Shown: positions 1-11,847, numbered from the stretch's first letter. The stretch is 64,000 nucleotides of DNA from Clarkia xantiana subsp. parviflora (GCA_036873135.1 JAPTYO010000011.1:1906298-1970297); one strand, 5' to 3'. Notes: generated by a model not told the origin, from the sequence alone. Numbers and translations: made by a program.

Positions 1-333
1 GAGTCAGAGTGGGCAAAGCAGAGATATGAACAGTTAAACCTCATCGATGAGAAGCGACTCACTGCACTATGCCACGGGCAGTTGTACCAGAAACGCATGG
101 TTCGAGCATTCGATAAGAAAGTGCGTCCCAGAGACTTACATGCAGGTGATCTAGTGCTCCGAAAAGTCCTCCGAGTCAATCCAGATTCTCGGGGCAAGTT
201 CGTACCCAAATACGAAGGACCGTATGTCGTCAAAGAAGTGTTTAGTGGAGGAGCCATGATCATCGCAGACATGGACGGGCAGGAACTCCCTAATCCAATC
301 AACATGGACGCGGTCAAGAAGTATTATCCTTGA
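1..333 (+). CDS. Ty3/gypsy retrotransposon polyprotein, C-terminal end (partial)
   Basis: An open frame runs from the first base of the window to a stop at 331-333 (110 codons). It reads as the integrase C-terminal tail of plant Ty3/gypsy polyproteins: a lysine/arginine-rich lead followed by the typical block with RDLHAGDLVLRK, a central KFVPKYEGPYVV and a final NPINMDAVKKYYP. This region normally follows the integrase core and helps bind DNA during insertion. The 5' part lies outside the window, so intactness cannot be judged. Downstream come ~90-bp tandem repeats and an LTR in the same orientation, so this is the 3' end of one element. Confidence 0.85.
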   Translation, partial: ESEWAKQRYEQLNLIDEKRLTALCHGQLYQKRMVRAFDKKVRPRDLHAGDLVLRKVLRVNPDSRGKFVPKYEGPYVVKEVFSGGAMIIADMDGQELPNPINMDAVKKYYP

Positions 334-870
334 AAAAGATCTTGCAACCAGAAAGCGAGCCTTCGAATTTGAGAAAAAAATCCCGCTAAACCGAAAACCT
401 GAGAGGGCGGTTTAGGCAAAATTTAGGGAAGAGTGGCGTGATTGAAAATCCCTCAAAAGGACGATCATGGCAAAAGGAGAGGAAATAAAATCCCCGCTAG
501 GTTGAAAATCTGAAAGGGCGGCCTAGGCAAAAATTAGGGGAATCGAGAGATACGGTAAAAAAAAAATGATGGCCGTAGTAAAATGAGAGAAATCTGAGAG
601 AAAAAAAAAAAGAAAAAAAAAACAACACAACACTTCGCTGGAAGAAATGGACTAATCCAAGAATGGGGCATTCAAGTGTCCAACTTCCCAGAGATCTACT
701 GATTCGGCAAGCGGGACTGTTACAGTGTGCTTTCACAAGCTGCATTTCAAAGACGAGTAGGACTGTTACAGTCTGTTCCTACAAGTCAAATCTTATTGCA
801 GCACCAGTGCAGGCCCGGCCGTCCAAGACGTGCATTCTCATTGCCGCCCCAATGCGTGCATCACCGACAA
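334..870 (+). other. Retrotransposon 3' untranslated region
   Basis: Non-coding stretch between the polyprotein stop and the tandem repeats. A ~45-bp motif containing gaaaacctgagagggcggtt (about 380-427) recurs in diverged form about 103 bp later (487-540). Such a motif is common just after the polyprotein in plant gypsy elements. An adenine-rich tract lies at 559-625. Small open frames here have no recognisable product. Confidence 0.6.
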
Positions 871-1260
871 TCGGGACCTGTAGTTATCCAGCTTTCCGAG
901 AGTCACAACCCGACAAATGGAGCCTTTAGGTGTTCAGCATCCGCAAGTCACCAACGACAATCGGGACCTGTAGTTATCCAGCTTTCCGAGAGTCACAACC
1001 CGACGAATGGAGCCTTTAGGTGTTCAGCCTCCGCAAGTCGCCACTGAAAATCGGGACCTGTAGTTATCCAGCTTTCCGAGAATCACAACCCGACAAACAG
1101 AGCCTTAAGGTGTTCAGCTCCGCAAGTCACCACCGACAATCGGGACCTGTGGTCATCCAGCATTCCGAGAGTCACAATTCAGACAAACGGAGCATTTAGG
1201 TGTTCAGCTTCCGCAAGTCACCACCAACGGTCGGGACCTATAGTTGTCTAGCTTCCGAAA
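871..1260 (+). repeat. ~90-bp tandem repeats in retroelement 3' UTR, about 4.3 copies
   Basis: Units begin with tcgggacctg at 871, 961, 1051, 1140 and 1231, a period of 89-91 bp. The first two are nearly identical and the later ones diverge. The array lies between the polyprotein stop and the 3' LTR. Ogre/Tat-lineage gypsy elements are known for tandem repeats at this position; assigning this element to that lineage is an inference. Confidence 0.85.
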
Positions 1261-1393
1261 GTTTTGTATCTATCTATCTATATATATATATGTAATGTGA
1301 AAAGTGAACCGGACAGACCCAAAATCAGTTGTTCATCTTTGAACATACGCTCATTGGACCACTTCCATAAGCGCATGCCCAAAGAGGGGCAAC

Positions 1394-2847
1394 TGTAAAC
1401 ACCCGATTTTGGACGTTGGTCGATAATACCATGATGCGTAGAATCGAGCCGGCAATAATCGACATGAAAAATATTTGAGCGTAGCCGAACCCGAATGTCA
1501 TGCAAGGTGTAACGGTCGAGCACGATATTACAAGTCTTACGTCTTATATGTGTGTATATACATACACATGTATATGGATACATTGGATACCATTATGTAC
1601 TCTCCATACAAAATCAATCATCGCACAAGCTAAGGAGTAGTCTGCCATCTTTGGAGTGGTTTTCCTTATGCATTTATGGATCAAAGACATTTTGGCAAGA
1701 TTTGTGCAGAAGGAAATCTCACATTGTCAACATATGTGAGCTATGCCTAGACTAGGAGCCAATTTGTCAAAAGGTGATGAAGAAAAATCTGCACTTCAAT
1801 GATTATGGAGGGCTATAAATAAAGTGCATTCTTGAGCTGAAGAGGATGCTGCAAGGAGAGCTTACGGGAAAGAATGATATAATACATTGCTTCATTCTCA
1901 TAGTCTACATTCATATATATGAGTAAAAGAGAGTGATAATTCTGGTTTAGTTTCAACAATCCTCATCTCAATCCGACCACGGTGTTTCCAAAGTCAAACC
2001 TCGAGAAACCCTCGAGAAGGTATAATTAGTTGTAAAACTCGCTTAGGCATCGTTTTAATTTTAATTGTCCATTCCAAATGATTTAAGATGTAAGCTATTA
2101 TATGATGTATGATTTTAGGCAAAATCTCGTTAACCCAAGAAATGATCTCATTTAATTTTTTAACATACGTAAATTGAACCCATTTTACTAAACCATAAAC
2201 CGCATTATCTGATATAAGATCAATACACGTCCTGCATGTATAAGTAATACGTATATGATATATATTAGTTTAAATTATGTGAACATATCGAAACCTATTG
2301 AAGGATAACTGCATGAAGTAGAATCTTTTGCATGTAATTAAGCAATATACTATTATTTTTTTCAACCATTAATTTAGTCCATGCTTTAGGGAATGAACAC
2401 CCATTATAAATGCATGATTACGTCTTCCTCTACTGATTAGAGATAGGTAATTACACTAGTAAATACATAATGTTTTATTTTGGAATGTTAACAGTCGATT
2501 AGCTTGTAAATCACTACTCGGGTAAAAGCGAAGCATAACGAAAAAAAGACAAACTAAAGTATCGAAAGGGCGGATTTTTAGCTTGCGAGCTTTTAAAACG
2601 TAACCAAACCCCCGAACTCGAACATCTGGACGCAGACCATTCAAAGCCCTAGGATTTCAGTATCATGTACCCTAGGCAATTTTAGGATCCCGATTAGCCT
2701 TTAATTAATCGGTGGCGACTCTTTCTATTTTTCCCGGCTCGGTTGATTTTTCCGTATTCGACCGAACCCGCCGTTCGCCGATCCATAAAAACATTTTCCA
2801 AAACCCGCTCTATTTCTGAGAGCGTTGGCCGGATTTGACGTGCGACA
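1394..2847 (+). mobile_element. 3' LTR of the Ty3/gypsy element
   Basis: The purine-rich tract aaagaggggcaac at 1381-1393 is followed at once by tgtaaacacccg, a typical polypurine tract and LTR start. The likely end is gcgaca at 2842-2847 (TG...CA), after an LTR-like ggtggcgactctttc block near 2711. The inferred length is about 1.45 kb. The 5' LTR is outside the window, so neither the repeat nor the target duplication can be confirmed. Confidence 0.6.
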
Positions 2848-3433
2848 ATGGTGTTTGATTTTCCTTCTAATTCATCCATTTCTACTAGCTAATTCCATTA
2901 ATAACCATCAACTATTAATTTACTAGATTCACAATTTCAAAAGTCTCAACAATAAGCTAACTCCAATTAATTTTGTAGTTAATATCTTAGTCTCTAACCA
3001 TAACCTTCTTTTTTAATTTCAAACTTACAGAAGAAATTATTGTGTTTATAATTATGCTACATACTTTTTAATCACCCAAGTTTTGCTAATTATTCATTTA
3101 TAAAAAAAAAAATATCATATTAAAGCATCGTCGTATTAAAATATTATTCCATTATATTGAAACAAAATGGTTTTACAATCTATCTTAAATCTTTAAAATA
3201 TATATATATAAGTTATGGGATGCTAATATACATTATACTTATATTTATTAAAATTAGTTCATAATAAACATTTAAATGCATAATTAACTTAATAAATGCG
3301 TATTTATTTCTATAAATTCTGAAATTCGCATTTAGACCTCATGAAATGTTGTTGAGATGGTCTTATTTATAGTTTACTCAGCCCTTAAACTCATATAAAT
3401 CTTTGTGCCAAAAATTGTAGACATAAAGACATA
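2848..3433. other. AT-rich intergenic region and transporter promoter
   Basis: Low-complexity AT-rich DNA between the LTR end and the transporter start codon. No open frame or repeat structure is recognisable. It must contain the promoter of the transporter, but I see no convincing TATA box at the expected distance. Confidence 0.4.
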
Positions 3434-6400
3434 ATGAAAGGATACAAAGATGTTGCAGTGATGGTTGGTTTGCAATGCATATATGCAGGCTTTGCTTTGT
3501 TTTCCAAAGTTGCATTTGATGATGGATTAAACCCTCAAATCTACATTGTCTATCGTCAAGTGCTTGCCACTTTCCTCATAGCTCCATTTGCTTTTCTTTC
3601 TAAAAAGTAAGCCTTTCTCTTTATATATATATTTTTCCCGGGTCCACATGCATGTTTATTTTACGTCTAGACAAATGTATACTCGTCCAAGTCAGCCCGT
3701 AAGATGTAGAATATTGGCCATAGATATTTCTCTATTCTCAGAGTTTCAGCGATGATTAAACATTTGACCTCTTAGTTAATGACGACATGTTGAGTCGACG
3801 TATGGTTTCTATTTTTATATAATTGATAGATACATGTACATATTGTTGGAATTTTTGTAGTCGACGTGTGAGTAAACCGTAACATATTAGATAAACCAAA
3901 GAACGTTAGTGGACTACTATATAAGAGATTCAGATCTCCTGCCCTACTCTTCCTGTCTCAGATCGTGCCTCATCGTTAAGATTTTGACACGTGTCCTTAG
4001 ATTTAATATTTTCATTCTAGGGTTCACCAATCCCAATAGGGTTCTAGAAAAAAAATCACAAATTAATTACACCCAGACACGTGTCAAGATCTTAACGGTG
4101 ATGCACGATCCGGGACATGAAGATTGGGGCAGGGGATCCACATCCCTATATAAGGGTCATAATAAACCTCACCTGAGACTTGGGAGGATTTTATAGGGGT
4201 AGATCTTCTGCCCCGCTCCCTGCCTACAATTATTCATCATTTAATTCACTCTCGTTATGTTTATATGGAAAAAAAAAGACTTGTCTCTTTCGATTAATAC
4301 TAAATGTCGAAATTTTCATGTTATACTAAAGCGTGTGATCTCAGTTATACATACATTGTTGGAACTGTTAGAGTCGACGTGTGAGTAAAATTAACATATT
4401 AGATAAATTGAAAAAGTTAGAATACTATATAACGTTAGTGGAATACTATATAAGGAAAGAAAATTGGTTGAACTAAGTGGTAAACAACAATAGATATAAT
4501 GTTTGAATCAGAGACGACAAGGGTAACACCAAAGCAAAATTGCAAAAGTATATATATATGTGTACCAAAAGAAATATTTAGTTTATTATTATATGTTCTT
4601 TAGTGTGTTTCATTGTTTACGACAGGAAAAATAAATCGACTTTACGGCTTGATTTGAAGACATTCACGCTGATATTTGGAGCAGCGCTTTTCGGGTATAT
4701 GCTTCTATCTACATCGATCCATCTATTGAAATAAAAAGATTACACCACATACTATTAAAATAACATTATATGCTTTCAGTTAATACTAAAGGCCGAAATT
4801 CTGATTGCCTTGATAACTAGCGCGTGATCTCAGTTATACATATTGTTGGAATTGTTAGAGTATATGTTTTCACTATCAAAATAACATTGTACGACAGTTA
4901 ATAAGATAACTTGTCTAAAATTTCACATGGTATTTCAAAGTACACAGTTCGTCAATAACTTACATGTTCGGTTTATCAATTAAATGGCAGAATAACAATG
5001 AACCAAAGCGCTTATTATCAAGGCATTCACTTTGGCTCCGCGACGATAGCCAGCGCTATGGTTAATCTCACTAGTGCAGTCACCTTCGTGATGGCGGTCC
5101 TAGTCGGGTATGTACATATAGCTTTAGCTTCTCCAATGCTTGTAAATTGACCTTAAAAGGAATACTCAATCCAAAAGTACAAAAGAAATTAACAATTTTT
5201 AAGACTAACTTGATTACAATATACTTTCATGATTTGATAATTTTTAGAATAGAGAAAGTTAATGTGCGGAGCCTGAGAGGTGGAGCCAAGATACTTGGAA
5301 CAATAGTCTCCATTGTCGGAGCTGCTGCAATATCGCTTCTCAAAGGTCCAATATTAGTGGAGTCCGGTGTAGAATCGTCGGCTGGGTCATCGACAAGTAG
5401 TACATGGTTACTAGGTTGTCTTCTTGTCTTTGGAAGTTGTTGGTGTTGGTCAGCTTGGTTGGTCTTGCAGGTACCCTATTTATTTCGAGTAGTTTTGTAT
5501 CAGAAAATTCTTGTGTAAGGGCGGTGTTTACACCAATACAATTAAAAACTAATAAAAATTTCAAAAAAATAAATATATATCATAAGCATGGTGCTTATTA
5601 AACATGATAGAAAGACCCGTCTTTTGGGATTTTCTAACATGATTCACAAGCATCATGTTTGTATTTTTTTATTACTATAGAAGACTTAATTGTAATATAG
5701 GTAAAACTTTAAAAGCATAAATTTTTTTATGTACACTTAGAATTTGCATCACACCATTGTTAATATCAATTTTTTTATAGGGTACACTTTTATGGCAATA
5801 TAAAAAAGCAAAAAAAAAAAAATGTACTACAAACATGGTGCTTATAGAAATACATGTCTTTGATATTTTCTTAGATGCTTCATCTTTAGGGTTTAAACAA
5901 AATACAGAAAATAGTGACACGACATAATTTTATTAATTTGATGTAAATACCAAACTCACATAAAATTTAGTGATTCACATAAGTGTAAGTAATAGTTATA
6001 GTATTTTTCAAAGTTTTCCATAAATATGAAACTAATAATTGCCCTAACAAGCAGGTATCTGTAGCGAAGAACTGTCCGGATCATTTGTACTCGACTTTCT
6101 TGACATGTTTCTTCGGGTCAGTCCAATCGACTGTCCTTGCTATGAGCATGGAGAGACATGTTGAAAATTGGAAACTTACTACGACTATGGAATATGCCGC
6201 ATGCATCTTTTCAGTTAAGTATAAAATTAAATAATATATTTCAAACGTGTTACGCACATCCCAAAATCGAGTGTTTACCAACGTTTGTATACACATACTG
6301 TGAAATAATTGGGATCGGAATTTTCAGGGTGTGGCATCTGCGGTAGCATTTTTCGGCCAAGCATGGTGTATTTCAAGGAAAGGTCCGGTGTTCTCCGCAA

Positions 6401-7454
6401 CGTTTAATCCTCTATCAACTATCATAGTCGCAATCATCGGGTCTATATTTCTCCATGAGACGATATACTTAGGAAGGTACGTTTCCATTCTACTAGCTAA
6501 ATAGGGTTAATAACTAATAAACTGTCTGAGGTTTGGCCCATGTTGAAATTTGGTGTCTGTCGTTGAAATTGACTGTCCCAGGTTTGGTGTTTCTTGAAAT
6601 TTGGAGTCTCCGTCTATTTTTGTGTTTAAGTCAAACGGAAGTGTATCACGTGACCGTCACGTGAGCTCGATAAAATGAGTATTCCAAAAATGCCTCTCCA
6701 TGAAAAATATGACATTCCATTACCTAGTAAATTGATGAAATTACCCCTCCTAGCTAAATCAACAACTATCGGGATTTTGGGTGATGGCCGACCTGAGTAG
6801 TTTAATGGTTGTCCGGAGTAGGGTGGTGGCCGACCTGAGTAGTTTAATGGTCGGCCGGATTAGGGTGGTGGCCGGCCAGAGTTGGGTGGTGGCCGGCCAG
6901 AGTTGGGTGGTGGCCGGCCAGAGTTGGGTGGTGGCCGGCTGGAGTTGGGTGGTGGTTGTTTTGACTCTAGGGGTAATTTTGTCACTTCGTATTTGGTAGA
7001 AAGGGCAATTCTGATTTTTCGCAACATTCTGTCAAAATTAACAGCAATTTTGGACAGAAAATCAAATTTCAACAAAGTCCAAACCTCAGATAATCCACTT
7101 AAACACTTTAAAGCTCAGACACCAAATTTCAATATTGATTAAATCTCAGACAGTTTATTAGTTATTATCTCAGCTAAATATTATTTTTAGTTTGTACTTT
7201 AACTATATATCAATCTCTCTATCCCTAACTTTATTTCATTCTCAATGGTATTAATGATGTTATATAGTTTGTTGGGTGCCGTGGGCATCATGATCGGACT
7301 TTACATGGTTTTGTGGGGAAAAGCGACCGATCCGATTAAAGGCGGTGCCGTTAACTTGGAAGAATCGGTGGTGCCTCTAGAAGAAATCGGCGATCCAATG
7401 CATAGACCGGCCACGACTCCATCCGTGGCCGACCGTAGTAAACATCAGAGTTAA
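3434..7454 (+). CDS. WAT1-related (nodulin MtN21/EamA-like) transporter, 7 exons
   Basis: Exons 3434-3606, 4626-4694, 4991-5107, 5248-5470, 6055-6213, 6328-6476 and 7268-7454 have GT-AG introns and join in frame to 1077 bp (358 residues), normal for the family. The protein starts MKGYKDVAVMVGLQCIYAGF and continues with the family blocks VYRQVLATFLIAPFAF, QGIHFGSATIASAM, GTIVSIVGAAAISLLKGP, FFGQAWCISRKGPVFSATF and LGAVGIMIGLYMVLWGK. The family has two EamA repeats and about ten membrane helices. Members sit in plasma or vacuolar membranes and include the Arabidopsis vacuolar auxin transporter WAT1; the substrate here is unknown. Introns 1 and 6 carry foldback elements. No break was seen, so the gene looks functional. 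Confidence 0.9.
3842..4455. repeat. Foldback element and flanking direct repeat in transporter intron 1
   Basis: A motif with ttgttggaa, gtcgacgtgtgagtaaa and acatattagataaa occurs at about 3842-3930 and again at 4358-4455. Between the copies, 3926-4145 is an inverted repeat: gatcgtgcctcatcgttaag near 3961 pairs with cttaacggtgatgcacgatc near 4092, and the arms extend outward to ctgccctactcttc and gattggggcagg. It reads as a non-autonomous foldback element inside a diverged repeat. A third short copy of the first motif lies near 4850. Confidence 0.65.
6504..7171. mobile_element. Mutator-like foldback element in transporter intron 6
   Basis: The element starts gggttaataactaataaac and ends gtttattagttattatctc, giving terminal inverted repeats of about 54 bp that extend to tttggtgtctg and cagacaccaaa. 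It is flanked by a perfect 9-bp duplication, agctaaata, at 6495-6503 and 7172-7180. Nine-bp duplications are characteristic of Mutator-like elements. The interior holds a GC-rich minisatellite. There is no transposase, so it is non-autonomous. Confidence 0.85.
6781..6955 (+). repeat. GC-rich 21-bp minisatellite inside the intron 6 element
   Basis: About four tandem units resembling ggtggccggccagagttggg with a 21-bp period occupy 6863-6955. Before them are two longer related units starting ggccgacctgagtagtttaa. The period is a multiple of three, so both strands give repeated open frames, but nothing suggests these are translated. Confidence 0.8.
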
Positions 7455-8143
7455 TAACCGAATCGGTTTATAGAATTTGTCCGATTTACAAATGTGTATC
7501 TTAATTTTTAGCAGCGGACTAAATTTATAACTTTGTTATAATTTCCGTCAATAAAAACGAGTACCTGAAAGTGACATGAGGTTTCGATAATAAATTGAAA
7601 ATGATTGTCCTAAACTACATTTATTTGATAAATACTTTTTGATGTAACTAAAATTCAGACTTTTTTTTATGTAATTAAAATTCAGACTTTTCATACGTTA
7701 TTATACCTAATTAAAAACTCTAAAGCTATATATTATCACTAAATTGGATGGTTTAATAACAAAACACAAGTGTATATTGAAACAAGTAATGGCCCAAAAC
7801 ATTCATTAACTGCTCAATGTATATAATTTATGGGGTGTTGCTACAAACTGTGAAATTTCATGTGAAATTTCTATAGAAAGTGAAATAGGGTCCCACCAAG
7901 CACCAATACATTTGTTCATTTTCTTTCTCTTTCTTACTTTCTATTGAAATTTCACAAGAAATTTCACATTTTAAAGATTTACTCATAATCTATGTGTAAG
8001 TGTAGTGATACGAAATCTGACAAAATATTTCGACAAATCACGAAATGTAAGAGAATGGCATAGGAAATACACACAACTTTTTGGACATAAATTACATAAT
8101 AATAATATTGACTTTAATCTTACTTTGATGTAAAAAACTGAGC
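7455..8143. other. Intergenic, with a short foldback MITE
   Basis: This is the 3' flank of the transporter. A small foldback occupies about 7849-7970: tgtgaaatttcatgtgaaat and atttcacaagaaatttcaca form ~33-bp inverted arms with a few mismatches. The rest is AT-rich with nothing recognisable. Confidence 0.55.
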
Positions 8144-8201
8144 TCACAAAACAGTTGTCCCATGCAACCAATCCGTAAACGACACGTCATCCACCGCTTG
8201 A

Positions 8202-8768
8202 TCAGCCACCGCACCATCTTCCATTCTCCGCCGGAGATTCCGCCATGATAGACCTCCATTGTTCTAAATTCTCAATCGGAGTCAACACAGACACGAGCTC
8301 AGCCGCCCTCCGCCGCCGTCTCCGGCGACCATCCTTCCGCAGAATCTCTACTGATTTTCCGGCCATGGCCGTACTATCTCCCAGATTCTTCTCCGCCGGA
8401 GATTCCGCCATGGCAGACCTCCATTGCTCTAAATTCTCAATCGGAGTCAACACAGACACGAGATCCGCCGCCCTGCCCCGCCGTCTCCGGCGACTATCGT
8501 TCCGCAGAATCTCTACTGATTTTCCGGCCATGGAAGCTTTCCACTGAGTCAAGTTCTCGATCGGAGTTAACACAGAACTGAGTTCTGCACGTCGGCGGTT
8601 GTTCTTTCCGGAGACGGCAACGTCGTCCGCTTGTTTATCTTCAGATTTGGCCTTGGCGAGGAGTTCCCTCCACTGAGCAGAGTTCTCGATGGGGGTCCTG
8701 ACGGAGTTGTATGGTCTTCGGTTTCGATGTCGGAGATGAATTTCATCGGAGGGATTCGAGTTCTTCAT
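8202..8768 (-). CDS. Arginine-rich TPIEN-repeat protein, copy 1 (4 repeats, frameshifted end)
   Basis: A 188-residue frame that I do not recognise as a named family. Four units share S-V-x-TPIEN-x-x-QW (TPIEN at residues 25, 68, 108 and 163). Arginine runs such as RRRRRGR separate them, and MAGKSVEILR is repeated. The last unit is a 165-bp (55-residue) internal duplication of the third. The frame ends ENGRWCGG-stop, but one base over, the next frame continues to 8144 with a tail ending in a tryptophan-leucine-histidine-glycine motif, as in the paralogue at 13271-13705. Copy 1 thus seems to carry a small indel near 8224. The start codon is supported by aligned 5' leaders (gatttgattgaacgaaagag) in both copies. 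No signal peptide or membrane segment; a basic, probably nuclear or disordered protein is inferred. Confidence 0.7.
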   Translation of the reverse strand: MKNSNPSDEIHLRHRNRRPYNSVRTPIENSAQWRELLAKAKSEDKQADDVAVSGKNNRRRAELSSVLTPIENLTQWKASMAGKSVEILRNDSRRRRRGRAADLVSVLTPIENLEQWRSAMAESPAEKNLGDSTAMAGKSVEILRKDGRRRRRRRAAELVSVLTPIENLEQWRSIMAESPAENGRWCGG

Positions 8769-8923
8769 GGTTTCTGGATATGGAGTTTATGATTTGATTG
8801 AACGAAAGAGATGAAGATTAAGTAGTTATATATATAAAGTATTTATTTCTTTTCTATGCTTAAATAAGGAAACACGGCTGGAAAATATATATATAGGAAA
8901 TAGGTGCAACTTAGATTCTATCT

Positions 8924-8955
<32 letters not shown>

Positions 8956-10229
8956 GATATATATAATATAATAATTCAGAATTTCCATATATATATTGGT
9001 GCGTCACTTACACACTACAAATAACGGATATTTTATGATTAACTAACTATGAAAATTATGTAATAAATAAATAATAATATATGTTAACTCAGGCTGTTGT
9101 CATTTCTTTATATATATTAAAATAATTTGGGGTCGGCTAAAATACAGTTGTGTTTATTTAAACTTAATTTCTCAGCTGTTAGATCATGAAAGATAATCGA
9201 TCATAATTGATGAGAGATAAAAAGTGTTTCTTACACATATATAATCTGATGACTGAGAAATCAAGTTGAAATAAACTCGAATTTATTTTAGTCGAACTCA
9301 AATAATTTACGTAGTCTATTCTTGATTAAATATTATTAAAACGTTCTTTAATTTATTTTTGTATAAAGATTGTAAATTAGAATATTATTAAAATTATAAC
9401 TCTGTAATAAATATGAAGGTGGTAACTGGTAATTAATAGGAATAGTATATCTATAAATATTAAAATAATATAATTAAATAAATTTTGTCTATACAATTTA
9501 ATTTCAGAACTATCGATTTTATATGTGCTAAAAAAAATTTAGGTCCAAAAACTTTAAAATTTAATTTGAATTATCAAATTTCGTTATATATCATTATTTT
9601 TTTAATCTTAAAATTTAATAATAATTATTAATTAATCGAATTGTATAATTTGTGGGTGAGTTTTCAGTACATGTACAACCCTTTTTTCACGCTCCAAATA
9701 CTGTCTGATACGATATTCCTTTCCTTTCCTATATTCGAATCCTATCCTATATTATGTTTGATTCTCGATTCCTTCTTTTTATCTGAATTCAGCTGCTGGG
9801 CTTCTATGTAATGCCAATCCGACCAAAAAACATAGGTGATTTCCATAATAACATACATACACAAACAAAAATATTGAATTTTTAAATTACAAAATTGGAG
9901 AGACCACCAAATAGTAAATGGGTTATCAATAAAATAACAAACTTCATCTAATTCTTCTTCATAGAGTAAAAGTTTTGAATAGTTCAAAATACGATACGAT
10001 TGAATTGTCGGGTTTTGGTGTGCGAAAACATAGCTTTTCATGCGAAAACGGCGATTTAAATAAGAACTATAGCAAGCTATGAGGTTAAACGTTTTTCCGG
10101 CTAAATTCAATGGGTCAAAATCACAATTTATCTTTATTTAGATCGTTTTTGTAATATATTAGTTTTGTTTTGGTCTATTTGCAACTTTTAGATTTAGACA
10201 TATGGTTAGAGTTTTTGTATTCAGTATTT
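8769..10229. other. AT-rich intergenic with two small repeats
   Basis: Upstream side of the minus-strand copy 1 gene. A TA dinucleotide run lies at about 8931-8955. A foldback MITE at about 9136-9300 has inverted ends ggctaaaatac and gaataaattcg plus a central tgagagataaaaagtg; a related copy is at 53286-53445. A segment near 9645-9735 containing tcacgctccaaatactgtct recurs near 11720-11800. Nothing coding is seen. Confidence 0.5.
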
Positions 10230-10234
10230 AAGCT

Positions 10235-10994
10235 TGATGGGTTCCGATGTAATCGTTAGCCCCGTTAACAGCCAATGGACGGCGAGTAGGTCCAATGGGC
10301 CTCGTGAAAAGCCTGGAAGGCCCAGAGGCCCAGCACGAAGGGTCCCGACTTTAGCGGTCCCGATGAATGAGCTGAATGCTCCCGATAAGAAGCCTCTGAG
10401 TAGGCCCCGATATGCCTTAGTAAAGGCCCCGATAATAAAGCCCCGCAGAGGCTGGACCTGTCCCGTAGAGACTGAAGGTCCTGGGTGGTGATCTAGAATG
10501 AGACAACTCTGGAGTCCCCGACAGGAGTCGAGACTTGCGATCAGAGAATAAGACCGAGAAACCCGCCTACTAGATAAGAGTAGTGGGAAGACGGTTAGAA
10601 TACAGATAAACTCCCCGTGATACGCAGGGCGTGCCCGAGATACGCGGAGTACGGGTAAGATACGCGGAGCGTGGGGCGAGATATATGGAATCCCAGCCGA
10701 AATATACGGAACCATGGCGAGATACACGGAATCATGGGCACAACGGCCAAGCATGGTCACAGGTAACTGGGCAACTCCTCCTCCTATATAAGGGAGGAAG
10801 TTACCCCAGAAAACGAGACTACGCTAATTCGAACTTAGACTTTGCTTACCACCCATTGATCACCGTACTCATTTAAGCATCGGAGAGGGATTCTGGGTCA
10901 CCACCCAGGTCATCCCCTTTTGCAGGATTACGCGGAGCCCAGGAGTCCAAGCTTTCCGTCAAGGACGTAACGGAGCTTCGCCCGTGATCCAACA
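10235..10994 (+). mobile_element. Solo LTR with perfect 5-bp target duplication
   Basis: A 760-bp GC-richer block begins tgatgggttccg and ends gatccaaca. It is flanked by the perfect 5-bp duplication aagct at 10230-10234 and 10995-10999. Inside are a TATA box (ctatataaggga near 10794) and, downstream of it, the transcript-leader type sequence catcggagagggattctggg that is common in plant gypsy LTRs. No internal retroelement sequence adjoins it, so it is a solo LTR left by LTR-LTR recombination. The + orientation follows from the TATA box. Open frames across it are not genes. Confidence 0.88.
10790..10802 (+). promoter_or_regulatory. TATA box of the solo LTR
   Basis: ctatataaggga follows a CT-rich stretch and sits about 195 bp before the LTR end, the usual layout of U3/R in plant LTRs. 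It could still act as a cryptic promoter reading to the right. Confidence 0.5.
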
Positions 10995-10999
10995 AAGCT

Positions 11000-11839
11000 A
11001 TGTTTAATTTTTGTTAGCATTCAGTTATTAAGTTAATTATTAATTAATTAATAAAATATTGAGAGGTTTATCTCAATTCCACGATAAATTTTCAGCATTC
11101 TTTTGAATTAACGAGTTTTTACGCATATTCTAAAACAGTGGAACTCTGAGCAAATATATATAATAGATCCATATGCATAAATATCACTTCTTTTAGATAT
11201 ATGACACGTTTTAGACAAGAGAGATAATAAGGGTGCATGCGAGACACGTGCATGCAAAAACACATGTCATAATGATTTGTATATTTAAGCCAAATATTAC
11301 ATTGTCTATTAGATATGTAGTGGAACCTTCTATTTTCAGGGGGATCTCTACAATAATTGTCTTCTCTCTACAAAATTATAACTTATTTATGAATAACTTA
11401 TTTATAATTATAAAGGTATATTAAATATATATATATATATATATAGATATATATATATATATATATATAAGTATTACATTAATATAATTCAATAACTTTT
11501 TCTATACATTTTAATTTCAGAATATATATATGCATTATGTGATAAAAATATGTTAAAAAAAAGTTCAAAAACTTTAAACGTTTGATTCTCAAATATCGTT
11601 ATATATCATTATTAGTTGAATAATTATTATTAATTAGTCGAAGTGTATAATGCATAATATAATAATATATTTTATTTATGCGTGAGTTTCACAACTTCGA
11701 ATAAGTACCGTCTTTATCGTTTTTTTCACGCTCCAAATACTGTCTGATACGATACATCTTTCGTTTCCTATATTCCTATCCTATTATGTATTATGAATTG
11801 TTATAGTGTTTGTTATGATTTATAATGTAATTTGATTTA
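11000..11839. other. AT-rich intergenic, microsatellite and diverged duplicate
   Basis: It contains an AT dinucleotide tract at about 11427-11469 and a segment (about 11480-11800) that is a diverged copy of 9450-9740, sharing tcacgctccaaatactgtct. No gene is recognisable. Confidence 0.5.
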
Positions 11840-11847
11840 CTTATTTT

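Noticed and set aside
10221..10760. 179-residue minus-strand frame and overlapping plus-strand frames
   Set aside because: They lie wholly inside the solo LTR with a perfect target duplication; composition, not coding, keeps them open.
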